A DNA stretch of 7,034 bases from Planctomycetota bacterium (lineage in GTDB: Bacteria; Planctomycetota; UBA1135; GCA-002686595): positions 1 to 7,034 of the forward strand of contig JAJFFA010000743.1 of NCBI GenBank assembly GCA_021776885.1, read 5' to 3'. The notes beneath the pieces were generated by a model. It did no database searches. It saw only the letters and a program-made list of their open reading frames with translations, and was not told where the DNA came from. The position numbers and the translations under genes were made by a program. Each line of letters begins with the position of its first letter. Within the stretch, counting starts at the first letter, position 1. Shown one piece after another: positions 1 through 6,132 of the stretch.

Positions 1-270
1 AGCGACCTGCGGTCCGCGGACCTCGAGAACCACGCGACCGAGGATGCCGGGCACGACGCGCGTGGGCCAGGGGCGGTGATCGCCGGCTTCCGCGCCGCGC
101 GCGAGGCCCTCGTCGCACGCCTCGATGCCCTGGACACGAGCGACCTCGAGCGCCGCGCCCTGCACCCGCGCCTGAAGCAACCGATGGGGGTGACGGACCT
201 GTTCTTCTTCGTCGCCGAGCACGACGACCATCACCTGGTCCGGATCACGGAACTCTTGAACGAGGGCTGA
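1..270 (+). CDS. DinB-family protein, C-terminal part (5' end outside window)
   Basis: The frame is open from the first base and gives 89 residues before the TGA stop, so this is the C-terminal part of a longer protein. The end of the fragment (residues 66-86) reads as an amphipathic helix with the cluster EHDDHHLVRI, preceded by HPRL and PMGVTDL. That is the usual last helix of DinB/YfiT-like four-helix-bundle proteins, in which histidines of this helix help bind a metal ion. Members of the superfamily include metal-dependent thiol transferases and many DNA-damage or stress-associated proteins without a known substrate, so the reaction cannot be named here. The first two metal-ligand histidines would lie upstream of the window. 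The gene converges on the response-regulator gene and shares a hairpin with it. Family assignment is fairly secure; function is not. Confidence 0.72.
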   Translation, partial: SDLRSADLENHATEDAGHDARGPGAVIAGFRAAREALVARLDALDTSDLERRALHPRLKQPMGVTDLFFFVAEHDDHHLVRITELLNEG

Positions 271-271
271 C

Positions 272-299
272 CCGGGCGGACCTGCGGCCGGCCGCCCGG
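272..299. terminator. Hairpin between convergent genes, possible bidirectional terminator
   Basis: A perfect 8-bp inverted repeat (CCGGGCGG at 272-279, CCGCCCGG at 292-299) with a 12-base loop fills the 34-bp gap between the DinB stop codon and the response-regulator stop codon. Neither side has a T-tract, so this is not a classic intrinsic terminator. The position between two converging stop codons makes a shared transcription-end or 3'-protecting hairpin the likely role. Confidence 0.45.
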
Positions 300-304
300 C
301 GCGC

Positions 305-1717
305 TCAGCGCAGGCCGTAGCGGTCGATCTTCTTGTAGAGGTGGCTGCGCTGCATGCCCAGCTCCTCGGCCGTGCGTTTCACGTTGCCCTCGTTCTTGGC
401 CAGGCGTTGCTTGAAGAAGAGCATCTCCGAGGCGTTCTTGAACTCCTCGAAGGTCGCGGCCTGGAAGGGGTCTTCGTCCGCCGCGAAGGCCGAGGGCGTG
501 GGGCTCGACAGGCCCGAGCCGACGGCCAGGATCTCGGCCAGGGACTCGTGGGTGATCGTCTCGCCCGACGAGAACACGGACGCGCCCTCGAGCACGTTGC
601 GCAGCTGACGCACGTTGCCCGGCCAGTCGTGGGTGGCGAGCAGGGCCAGGGCATCGGGCTCGATCCCCGGCGCAGCGCGGCCGGAGCGCTCGGCCATCTG
701 CCCCAGCAGGTAGTCCGCCAGGGCCGGCACGTCCTCGCGCCGCTCGCGCAGGGCCGGTACGCGCAGGGGCACGACGTTCAGGCGGTAGAACAGGTCGAGG
801 CGGAAGGTCTTCTCCTCGACCGCCTTCGACAGGTCGGCGTTGGTGGCGGCGATGACGCGGATGTCGACCGGGATCGAGCGGCTGTCGCCGACGCGCGTGA
901 TCTCCAGGGTCTCGAGAGCACGCAGCACCTTGGCCTGGGCGTCGAGGGGCATGTCGCCGACCTCGTCCAGGAACAGGGTCCCGCCATGGGCCGCCTCGAA
1001 GTGGCCGGTGCGGCGCTCGAAGGCGCCCGTGAAGCTGCCCTTCTCATGGCCGAAGAGCTCGGACTCGATCAGCTCGCTGGGGATCGCGGCGCAGTTGACC
1101 GTGACGAAGGGCCCGGCGGCGCGCGGCCCCTGGTAGTGCAGGTTGCGGGCCACGACCTCCTTGCCCGTTCCGTTCTCGCCGGTGATCAGGACCGCGGAGT
1201 CGGAGCTGGCCACCTGCGCCACCTGGGTCGCGAGGCGCTGCATGTTCGCGCTCTCGCCCACCAGCTCCCAGCGGCCGGTGAGCTGCTTGCGCAGTCCGGT
1301 GTTCTCGGTGGCGAGGGCGCGCTCGCGCAGGGCGCTGCGCAGGGTGACCACCACGCGGTGCTCGTCGAGGGGCTTCTCGAGGAAGTTGGCCGCGCCGCCC
1401 TTGATCGCCTCGACGGCGGTGGCGACGTCGCCGTGCCCGCTGATCAGGATCACGGGCGGCGGGTCGGGCTCGCCCTGCACCTTCTCGAGCAGACCCAGTC
1501 CGTCGACGTGGGGCATCTTCAGGTCGGTCAGGATCAGGGCCGGCGGGCGTCCCTTCTCGCGCTCCGACTCGAAGCGTCCGAAGGCCTCCGCTCCATCCTT
1601 GGCGGTCCAGACCTCGTAGCCCTCGTACTGCAGGAGCATCTCGAGGGCCAGGCGGATGTCGCCGTCGTCGTCGACCACGAGGACCGGCGTGCGGGTCTCG
1701 GAACTCTTGGCGGTCAT
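305..1717 (-). CDS. Sigma54-dependent response regulator, NtrC family
   Basis: A complete 470-residue two-component activator that drives sigma54 RNA polymerase open-complex formation by ATP hydrolysis. The receiver domain (about 10-130) has the acidic pair D16-D17, phosphoacceptor D65 in LTDLKMP, S93 and K115 in EKP. The AAA+ domain (about 150-395) has Walker A GENGTGKE (180-187), the sigma54-contact loop GSFTGA (227-232), Walker B GGTLFLDE (245-252), the arginine-finger region FRLDLFYRL and sensor II WPGNVRQLRN. A Fis-type helix-turn-helix (442-469) ends the protein. All catalytic residues are present; the loop has Ser in place of the usual first Ala of GAFTGA. The ATG at 1717 fits the domain start, and no upstream in-frame ATG or GTG is seen nearby. 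A GGAGG-like run lies too far upstream to be a normal ribosome site. No sensor kinase is adjacent, so the signal and targets are unknown. The overall form resembles NtrX/AtoC/ZraR regulators, but I cannot assign an ortholog. Confidence 0.95.
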   Translation of the reverse strand: MTAKSSETRTPVLVVDDDGDIRLALEMLLQYEGYEVWTAKDGAEAFGRFESEREKGRPPALILTDLKMPHVDGLGLLEKVQGEPDPPPVILISGHGDVATAVEAIKGGAANFLEKPLDEHRVVVTLRSALRERALATENTGLRKQLTGRWELVGESANMQRLATQVAQVASSDSAVLITGENGTGKEVVARNLHYQGPRAAGPFVTVNCAAIPSELIESELFGHEKGSFTGAFERRTGHFEAAHGGTLFLDEVGDMPLDAQAKVLRALETLEITRVGDSRSIPVDIRVIAATNADLSKAVEEKTFRLDLFYRLNVVPLRVPALRERREDVPALADYLLGQMAERSGRAAPGIEPDALALLATHDWPGNVRQLRNVLEGASVFSSGETITHESLAEILAVGSGLSSPTPSAFAADEDPFQAATFEEFKNASEMLFFKQRLAKNEGNVKRTAEELGMQRSHLYKKIDRYGLR

Positions 1718-1755
1718 GGGGGTACCGTACGCCCACGACTTCCTATCCTCCAGCG
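1718..1755. promoter_or_regulatory. Short divergent intergenic region (regulator / anmK)
   Basis: Only 38 bp lie between the ATG of the minus-strand regulator and the ATG chosen for anmK. No good sigma70 -35/-10 pair and no sigma54 TGGC-N8-TGC element is visible. Neither start has a well-placed Shine-Dalgarno sequence. Both promoters must overlap the opposing coding sequences, or one or both transcripts may be leaderless or nearly so. If anmK starts at GTG 1813 instead, the gap grows to 95 bp. Confidence 0.35.
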
Positions 1756-2982
1756 ATGGGCTGGCTGGCCGACTTCGCGACGGGTTTCGAGGCGGCGTAC
1801 GCCTCCGGGGGCGTGACCCTGGCCGGGGTGCTCTCGGGCACGAGCGCCGACGGCATCGACGTCGCCCTGGCGCGGGTCGAGCGGGGGGCGCCGCCCGAGC
1901 TCCTGGCCTTCGAGATCTGCCCCTTTCCCGCGCCGCTCGGTGCCGAGCTGCGCGGCGTGCTCGACGGCGCGGCGCCGACCCTGGCCCAGGTGGCGCGCCT
2001 CGACCGCGCCCTGGGCACGGCCTTCGGCACGGCCGCGCGCGAGGTGGCCCGCGCCCACGGCGCGTCGATCGAGCTGCTCGGCTCCCACGGGCAGACGGTC
2101 TGGCACCACGATGGCGTCGGAACCCCGGCCAGCCTGCAGTGGGGCGACGGCGACTTCGTGGCCGCGGCCGCCGGCTGTGCCGTGGTCAGCGACTTCCGCC
2201 AGGCGGACCTGGCGGCGGGGGGCGAGGGGGCGCCGATCACGGCCCTGGTCGACGCCCTGCTCTTCCCCGCCCTCGCCCCTCCGGCGGCGGTGCTCAACCT
2301 GGGCGGGATCGCCAACCTGACCCTGCTCTCGGAGCCGGAGGGCGCGGAGGGGCTGCAGGCCTTCGACGTCGGGCCCGCGGGGGCCCTGCTGGACGGACTG
2401 GCGCGCGCCCTGCTCGACGCACCCTTCGACCGCGACGGCGCAGCGGCGGCGGCGGGCAGGCCGCATCCCGAGCTGGTGCGCGCGCTGCTCGAGCATCCTT
2501 TCTTCGAGCGCCGACCGCCCAAGAGCACCGGGCGCGACACCTTCGGGCCGGCCTGGGTCGAGCGTGCCCTGGAGCGCGCCCGCGACTACGACCCGCGGCT
2601 GGCGGCGGCCGACGTCCTGGCCAGCGCGGTCGAGGCCCTGGCGCGCTCGGTGGGGGAGGCCCTCGCCGCGGCCGATTTTCGCGGCTCGGTGCTGCTGGTG
2701 GCGGGGGGCGGGGCGCGCAACCGGGCCCTGCTCGCCGGCCTGACGCGCCTCGTTCCGGCCATCCTGGGCCGCAGGGTGGCCGTCGAGCCCTCGTCCACCC
2801 ACGGAGTCGATCCCGACGCGCGGGAGGCCCTGGCCTTCGCCCTGCTCGCCGCGCGGGTCATCACGGGTCCCGGAATCACTGCCCCCGGGGCCACGGGCGC
2901 CCGGGAGGGCTCCCTGCTGGGCAAACTCAGCCCGCCACCCCGGCTTCCGGGGCCGCGGAACTCCACCGGTCGCGCGCGGTAG
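1756..2982 (+). CDS. anmK: Anhydro-N-acetylmuramic acid kinase
   Basis: AnmK uses ATP to open the 1,6-anhydro ring of anhydro-MurNAc and phosphorylate it to MurNAc-6-phosphate, a cytosolic step in recycling of cell-wall muropeptides. The 408-residue product has the family landmarks in order: LSGTSADGID (26-35, phosphate-binding), GSHGQTVWH (109-117), SDFRQADLAAGGEGAPI (145-161) with the expected catalytic Asp at D151, LNLGGIANLT (180-189), FDVGPAGALLD (203-213), a GGGARN motif, and SSTHGVDPDAREALAFALLA near the C-terminus. Family proteins usually start about 20 residues later and are about 370 long. GTG 1813, just before the TLAGVLSGTS strand, is therefore a real alternative start, and the ATG at 1756 lacks a clear ribosome site. 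The Gly-Asn common in the FDTGPGN motif reads Ala-Gly here. No murQ or other recycling gene is next to it. Identity is strong; the exact start is uncertain. Confidence 0.93.
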   Translation: MGWLADFATGFEAAYASGGVTLAGVLSGTSADGIDVALARVERGAPPELLAFEICPFPAPLGAELRGVLDGAAPTLAQVARLDRALGTAFGTAAREVARAHGASIELLGSHGQTVWHHDGVGTPASLQWGDGDFVAAAAGCAVVSDFRQADLAAGGEGAPITALVDALLFPALAPPAAVLNLGGIANLTLLSEPEGAEGLQAFDVGPAGALLDGLARALLDAPFDRDGAAAAAGRPHPELVRALLEHPFFERRPPKSTGRDTFGPAWVERALERARDYDPRLAAADVLASAVEALARSVGEALAAADFRGSVLLVAGGGARNRALLAGLTRLVPAILGRRVAVEPSSTHGVDPDAREALAFALLAARVITGPGITAPGATGAREGSLLGKLSPPPRLPGPRNSTGRAR

Positions 2983-2985
2983 CCG

Positions 2986-3001
2986 CCTCCCGCGGGGGAG
3001 G
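2986..3001 (+). terminator. Hairpin just after anmK, weak terminator candidate
   Basis: CCTCCC (2986-2991) pairs with GGGAGG (2996-3001) around a GCGG loop, starting 3 bases after the anmK stop codon. It is followed by TAGGGGGGG rather than a T-tract, so termination by the intrinsic mechanism is doubtful. It overlaps the G-quadruplex motif at 2994-3014. Confidence 0.35.
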
Positions 3002-3014
3002 TAGGGGGGGCGGG
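2994..3014 (+). other. G-quadruplex motif downstream of anmK
   Basis: Four G-runs of at least three fit G3+N1-7 spacing: GGGGG (2994-2998), two GGG runs inside the seven Gs at 3004-3010, and GGG at 3012-3014. The loops are AGGTA, G and C. It lies on the coding strand right after the anmK stop codon, so it would also form in the mRNA 3' end. It competes with the small hairpin at 2986-3001. Confidence 0.5.
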
Positions 3015-3075
3015 CGAGGACCCTGTTTCAAGGCCCGACCCCGCACTCCACGGGCCCCTCCCCCGGGTCGTCAGC

Positions 3076-3103
3076 TTGACCCGACCCTCCCCACCGTTAT
3101 CAT
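3076..3103 (+). promoter_or_regulatory. Sigma70-like promoter for the HEAT-repeat gene
   Basis: TTGACC (3076-3081) and TATCAT (3098-3103) each match 5 of 6 consensus bases, with a 16-bp spacer, in one of the few AT-containing stretches of the window. Transcription would begin near 3110 and give a leader of about 150 bases before the ATG at 3263. A small hairpin (CGCCA 3106-3110 / TGGCG 3116-3120) sits at the predicted start. The -35 lies within an imperfect inverted repeat (GGGTCG 3065-3070 / CGACCC 3082-3087) that could be an operator. This is a motif match only. Confidence 0.55.
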
Positions 3104-3262
3104 TCCGCCACGTTTTGGCGCCCCGCGGCTCCGGTCGCGTCCAAGGCTCTCTCCACATACATAGTCCCCCCCCGTCACCCAACGGCACCGCGGTCACGCT
3201 GCCTGCCGCCGCTGTGGAGACGAGCCCGTTCCCCTCCGAAGCACCTCTCGACAGGACCCGAC

Positions 3263-5347
3263 ATGATCCGACTGCGCAGGAAGCTGGGCCTCTTGCTCAC
3301 ACTGTCCGCCGCCGCCGCCGCACCCGCCGCCGCTCAGGCGAGTGACTTCGAGGCTGGCGTCGATCTGATGCGCCGCGACCGCAAGGAAGAGGCTCTGGCC
3401 GCCTTCCAGCGTGCCCTGGCCGCGGGACTCGAAGGTCAAGAGGCCTACGACCTGTGGAACTCGGTCGAAGACTCCCGCATGTGGCTCGACATGATGGTCG
3501 AGGGGGGTGAGTACGAGCTGGTCGCCAAGCGCCTGGCCGACCTCGCCCGCATGGGGCGCGTCGAGCGCAAGAACGATCGGGACGCGATCCGCGGCCTGAT
3601 CGGCTCCCTGCGCGGCAGCGAGGACCGCCTGGAGCAAAGCCGGTTGGTCCAGAAGCTCTCCGCCGATCACGGCGAGTACGCCGTGCCCTTCCTGGCCAGC
3701 GCCCTCGCCGATCCGAACGACGACGACTGGCGCGTCACCGCGATGATGGCCCTGACGCGCATGGGCACCGACGTGGTGCCGCCGCTGCTCGTCGCCCTGA
3801 ACTCCGACGACCCGTTCCTGCGCCGCAACACGGCCATGGTGCTGGGCAACATCGGCGACCAGCGCGCCGCCGGCGCCCTCGAGGCCCTGGCCCAGTCGGA
3901 CACCGACGGCGGCGTCCAGGCTGCGGCGCGCGAAGCCGCCCAGGCCTGCGCCTCGAACGGCGACGCGGTCGGTCAGCTGCTGAAGAACGGCGACGACTAC
4001 CACCACCAGCGCGCCAACGTGCTGCGCCCCCACGAGTGGAGCGACGTCACCTGGAGCATCGGCCCCAACGGGCTCGAGAGCATTCCGACGCCCCGCCCGC
4101 TCTACGCCGACGCCATGTCGGTCGCTTCCTACTACCGCGCCCTGGCCGTGGCCTCGGACTCGAGTGACGCCCTGGCCGGCATCGCCCGCGGCTACGTGGA
4201 CATGGGCTCGAAGATCAACGGCCTGGCCGAGAGCGGCGACGAGGGCGCCGAGGACTGGCGCCTGCGCATCGAGGCCGGCCTGCTGGCCGTCAGCCTCGCG
4301 GGCCCGGAGGCCCTCGACCGGGCCCTGACCTGGTCCGTGGAGACCTCCGACACGACTGCGGGCGTCGCCCTCGCGCGCGCCCTCGGAGCCATGGCCAACC
4401 GGCCCTCGCCGGGGCTGGCCGCCGCCCTGGCTTCGAAGGACGGCGCGATCAGCGGTGAGGCCGCCGTGGCCCTGGGGCACGTCTTCGCCTCGACCGGCGA
4501 AGCCGCCGGCCGTAAGGTCGTGGCCCAGCTGGGTGAGTCTGCTGCGCGCGAGATCGTGCGCATCGCCGCCGTGATCGACGGCCGCGCCGGTCGCGGTTCC
4601 GCCGTGAGCGCCGCCCTCACCGCCAACGGTGTGCTGGTCAACCAGCGCGAGCGCGGCGCTGCGGGCCTGGTCATGCTGCACCGTGTTCCGGGCCTGGACG
4701 TGATCGTCCTCGGCGACACCCTGTCGGACATGACCCTGGACCAGGTGCTGCGCGACATCGCCAGCCACCCGGCGACGGAGGACACTCCGGTCTACCTGTT
4801 GAGCGACAAGCAGGAGACCATCGACCTGTACTCGGACCGCACCGCGGGCTCGCTCTCGGGCGCCGGTGACATCGCGATGCTCGACGCGGCCTTCGAGGCG
4901 TCCCTGACCGGTGACCGCGCCCGCGCCGCCGACCTGGCGAGCCGCGCTGCGGACGTCCTGGGTCGTCTTGCCGACGCAGGTCAGACGGACCTGTCCCCGG
5001 CCCTGGCCTCCCTGAGTGGTGCCATCGGCCGTGACGACTCGGTGTCGGTGCCCGTCATGCGCGCCCTGCGCGCGGGCGGTACCCCGGCGGAGATCGCGGC
5101 CCTGGCCGCCACCGTGGCGGACGACTCCCGCTCGGACGAAGCGCGCATCGCCGCCGCCGACGCCATCACGGGCATCCTCACGCGCTCGGGTAGTTCGTCC
5201 GCCGGTGTCGACGTGCTCTCGGCTGTGCTGAAGTCGGACGCCTCCCTGGCCGTGCGCCAGGCCGCGGCCCGCGCCGTCGGTCGCATGGGCCTGTCGGCCG
5301 CCGACCGCGCTCGCCTCCTGCGCGAGATCCGCCCCTCGGTCCAGTAG
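3263..5347 (+). CDS. Exported HEAT-repeat protein with degenerate receiver-like domain
   Basis: A 694-residue alanine-rich protein of unknown function. The N-terminus is a clear Sec signal peptide: basic RLRRK, hydrophobic LGLLLTL, then likely cleavage after AQA (residue 26). A short TPR-like helical pair follows (27-57). HEAT-type repeats are plain at about 139-230 (for example WRVTAMMALTRMG and RRNTAMVLGNIGD), a less regular helical block covers about 286-430, and further HEAT-like helices reach the end (about 550-694, ending in VRQAAARAVGRMG). Between them, 431-530 has alternating strand/helix character like a response-regulator receiver, but the phosphoacceptor position reads Gly (VIVLGDTLSDM, 480-490) and the usual Lys-Pro is absent. 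HEAT proteins are scaffolds, so a periplasmic or envelope binding role is inferred. AGGA at 3253-3256 sits 6 bases before the ATG and supports the start. The gene has its own promoter and may read through into tRNA-Thr. No enzyme motif is seen. Confidence 0.85.
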   Translation: MIRLRRKLGLLLTLSAAAAAPAAAQASDFEAGVDLMRRDRKEEALAAFQRALAAGLEGQEAYDLWNSVEDSRMWLDMMVEGGEYELVAKRLADLARMGRVERKNDRDAIRGLIGSLRGSEDRLEQSRLVQKLSADHGEYAVPFLASALADPNDDDWRVTAMMALTRMGTDVVPPLLVALNSDDPFLRRNTAMVLGNIGDQRAAGALEALAQSDTDGGVQAAAREAAQACASNGDAVGQLLKNGDDYHHQRANVLRPHEWSDVTWSIGPNGLESIPTPRPLYADAMSVASYYRALAVASDSSDALAGIARGYVDMGSKINGLAESGDEGAEDWRLRIEAGLLAVSLAGPEALDRALTWSVETSDTTAGVALARALGAMANRPSPGLAAALASKDGAISGEAAVALGHVFASTGEAAGRKVVAQLGESAAREIVRIAAVIDGRAGRGSAVSAALTANGVLVNQRERGAAGLVMLHRVPGLDVIVLGDTLSDMTLDQVLRDIASHPATEDTPVYLLSDKQETIDLYSDRTAGSLSGAGDIAMLDAAFEASLTGDRARAADLASRAADVLGRLADAGQTDLSPALASLSGAIGRDDSVSVPVMRALRAGGTPAEIAALAATVADDSRSDEARIAAADAITGILTRSGSSSAGVDVLSAVLKSDASLAVRQAAARAVGRMGLSAADRARLLREIRPSVQ

Positions 5348-5361
5348 AGCTCCAAAACTAT

Positions 5362-5397
5362 CCACGACGCCGCGTCCCCCGGGGCCCGGCGCCGTGG
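5362..5397 (+). other. Hairpin between the HEAT-repeat gene and tRNA-Thr
   Basis: CCACGACGCCG (5362-5372) pairs with CGGCGCCGTGG (5387-5397) with one A-C mismatch, and the loop contains CCCCCGGGG. No T-tract follows. It lies 5 bases before the tRNA, so it could be a weak terminator for the upstream mRNA or a structure around the tRNA 5' processing site if the two are co-transcribed. No close promoter for the tRNA was found in the 55-bp gap. Confidence 0.45.
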
Positions 5398-5402
5398 TGC
5401 CT

Positions 5403-5477
5403 GCCAGCGTAGCTCAGTGGTAGAGCTCTGCTTTCGTAAAGCAGTGGTCACCGGTTCGAGTCCGGTCGCTGGCTCCA
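5403..5477 (+). tRNA. tRNA-Thr (anticodon CGT)
   Basis: A full cloverleaf can be folded. The acceptor stem is GCCAGCG (5403-5409) with CGCTGGC (5467-5473), discriminator T, and a genome-encoded CCA (5475-5477). The D-arm is GCTC/GAGC with loop AGTGGTA. The anticodon stem is CTGCT/AGCAG around TTCGTAA, giving anticodon CGT at 5435-5437, which reads the threonine codon ACG. The variable loop has 5 bases (TGGTC). The T-arm is ACCGG/CCGGT with loop TTCGAGT. All stems pair perfectly. An intrinsic terminator begins a few bases downstream. No repeat of the tRNA 3' end is found later in the window, so there is no evidence of an integrated element using it as an attachment site. Confidence 0.97.
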
Positions 5478-5481
5478 CTCC

Positions 5482-5529
5482 AAGGCGCAGGGGCCGCGCC
5501 GCTTGCAGCGGTGACGGCCTCTGCGCTTT
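5482..5529 (+). terminator. Intrinsic terminator after tRNA-Thr
   Basis: A strong stem pairs 5482-5496 with 5515-5529: AAG + GCGCAGGGGCCG against CGGCCTCTGCGC + TTT, with only G-U wobbles as non-Watson-Crick pairs. An inner CCGC/GCGG stem (5499-5502/5508-5511) caps it. The run of A before the stem and T after it is the usual terminator form. The wobble pairs fit transcription on the plus strand, away from the tRNA. Confidence 0.75.
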
Positions 5530-5540
5530 CGTAGGGCACA

Positions 5541-5570
5541 GGGGGCGATGGCAGATTGCTGCCAACCCCC
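5541..5570 (+). other. Second hairpin downstream of tRNA-Thr
   Basis: GGGGG (5541-5545) pairs with CCCCC (5566-5570), and TGGCAG (5549-5554) pairs with CTGCCA (5559-5564) around an ATTG loop; a 3x1 internal loop separates the two helices. CCAAGG (5480-5485) and CCTTGG (5575-5580) could close an outer helix around this hairpin and the preceding terminator. A third set of pairings lies at 5581-5636 (TGAAGCG/CGCTTCA or AGCGACC/GGTCGCT, mutually exclusive in part). Confidence 0.5.
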
Positions 5571-5633
5571 GGAGCCTTGGTGAAGCGACCGCGTCCGCTG
5601 GCGCAAGATGAGGTCGCTCGGGTCTTGGCCGCT

Positions 5634-5852
5634 TCACTCCGTAATCGGCTTGGTGGGACGGACGCCGGCGAACGGGCTCACCAGCCCGAGACCCGGATAC
5701 GTGGCGCGGATCGCGGGCAAGTCCCGCTGCCAGAGCACGTCGAACTCGCCGTTCGGCGCGAACCCCGCGGCGAGGCGCACGGCAAAGATCAGCGGCCTGC
5801 CAGCAGGGGGCTTCGGAACGGCCACACGGGGCGATCGCGGCGGCGCGGGAGG
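5634..5852 (-). pseudogene. C-terminal fragment of an unidentified protein gene
   Basis: On the minus strand a frame opens after a stop at 5853-5855 and runs to TGA at 5634-5636, about 72 codons; the only usual start candidate is a GTG at 5825. From that GTG, hand-counted GC by codon position is about 71, 56 and 87 percent, the order expected of real coding sequence in a high-GC genome. The peptide also looks natural (LIFAVRLAAGF, GEFDVLWQRDLPAIR, YPGLGLVSPFAGV). I do not recognise the family. There is no ribosome site before the GTG, the nine codons before it look non-coding (proline-rich), and no continuation is seen in other minus frames. A decayed remnant of a larger gene is the best reading. 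A short intact gene is the alternative. The plus-strand frames across the same bases are shadows. Confidence 0.45.
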
Positions 5853-6078
5853 TCAGAGTCTGTGCCCCGGTCCCGTCGAGTCGCAGCAGCGTGGGTCCCT
5901 TGCGAAGACTCCGTGCAGCCCAGTCGGACCCGCCATCCCGGGCTCGCGAGGCGCTTCGTTCAGCGCCTGGGACTCGCCGCTGCGTAGCCTGCGCCCCGGC
6001 AACCCGCGTTCAGGTCGAAGTCGGCGAGTCGTCAGGGGCCCGCTCCGAGCGCCCGCGCCTGGCAGGCGAGACGGAAAG

Positions 6079-6132
6079 GGCGCCGTGCGGGAGTCGCTCG
6101 AGGGAGGGAGAGCGTGATTCCTGCGCGGCGCC
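6079..6132 (+). other. 21-bp bulged hairpin with purine loop
   Basis: Bases 6079-6099 pair with 6110-6132. The outer 16 bp (6079-6094 with 6117-6132) are continuous, including three G-U pairs. The inner 5 bp (CGCTC 6095-6099 / GAGCG 6110-6114) follow after a two-base TG bulge at 6115-6116. The loop, GAGGGAGGGA (6100-6109), is all purine. This is the longest inverted repeat in the window and lies in non-coding sequence. It is not followed by a T-tract, so it is not a terminator. Confidence 0.7.

Noticed and set aside
341..1816. A 491-codon plus-strand open frame antisense to the response regulator
   Set aside because: It is a high-GC shadow frame: low-complexity Gly/Ala/Arg/Leu/His peptide with no domain, while the minus-strand frame carries every NtrC motif.
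1656..3164. A 502-codon plus-strand frame across anmK
   Set aside because: Arg/Gly/Pro-rich shadow frame; AnmK motifs are all in the 1756-2982 frame.
3194..5365. A 723-codon minus-strand open frame antisense to the HEAT-repeat gene
   Set aside because: The peptide is Gly/Ala/Val/Arg/Gln/His-rich without recognisable domains. The plus strand has signal peptide, ribosome site, promoter and HEAT repeats.
5608..6117. Plus-strand open frames at 5556-5987, 5608-6117 and 5891-6268
   Set aside because: Arg/Ser/Pro/Gly-rich, mutually overlapping, and partly shadows of the minus-strand fragment at 5634-5852; no protein-like hydrophobic pattern.
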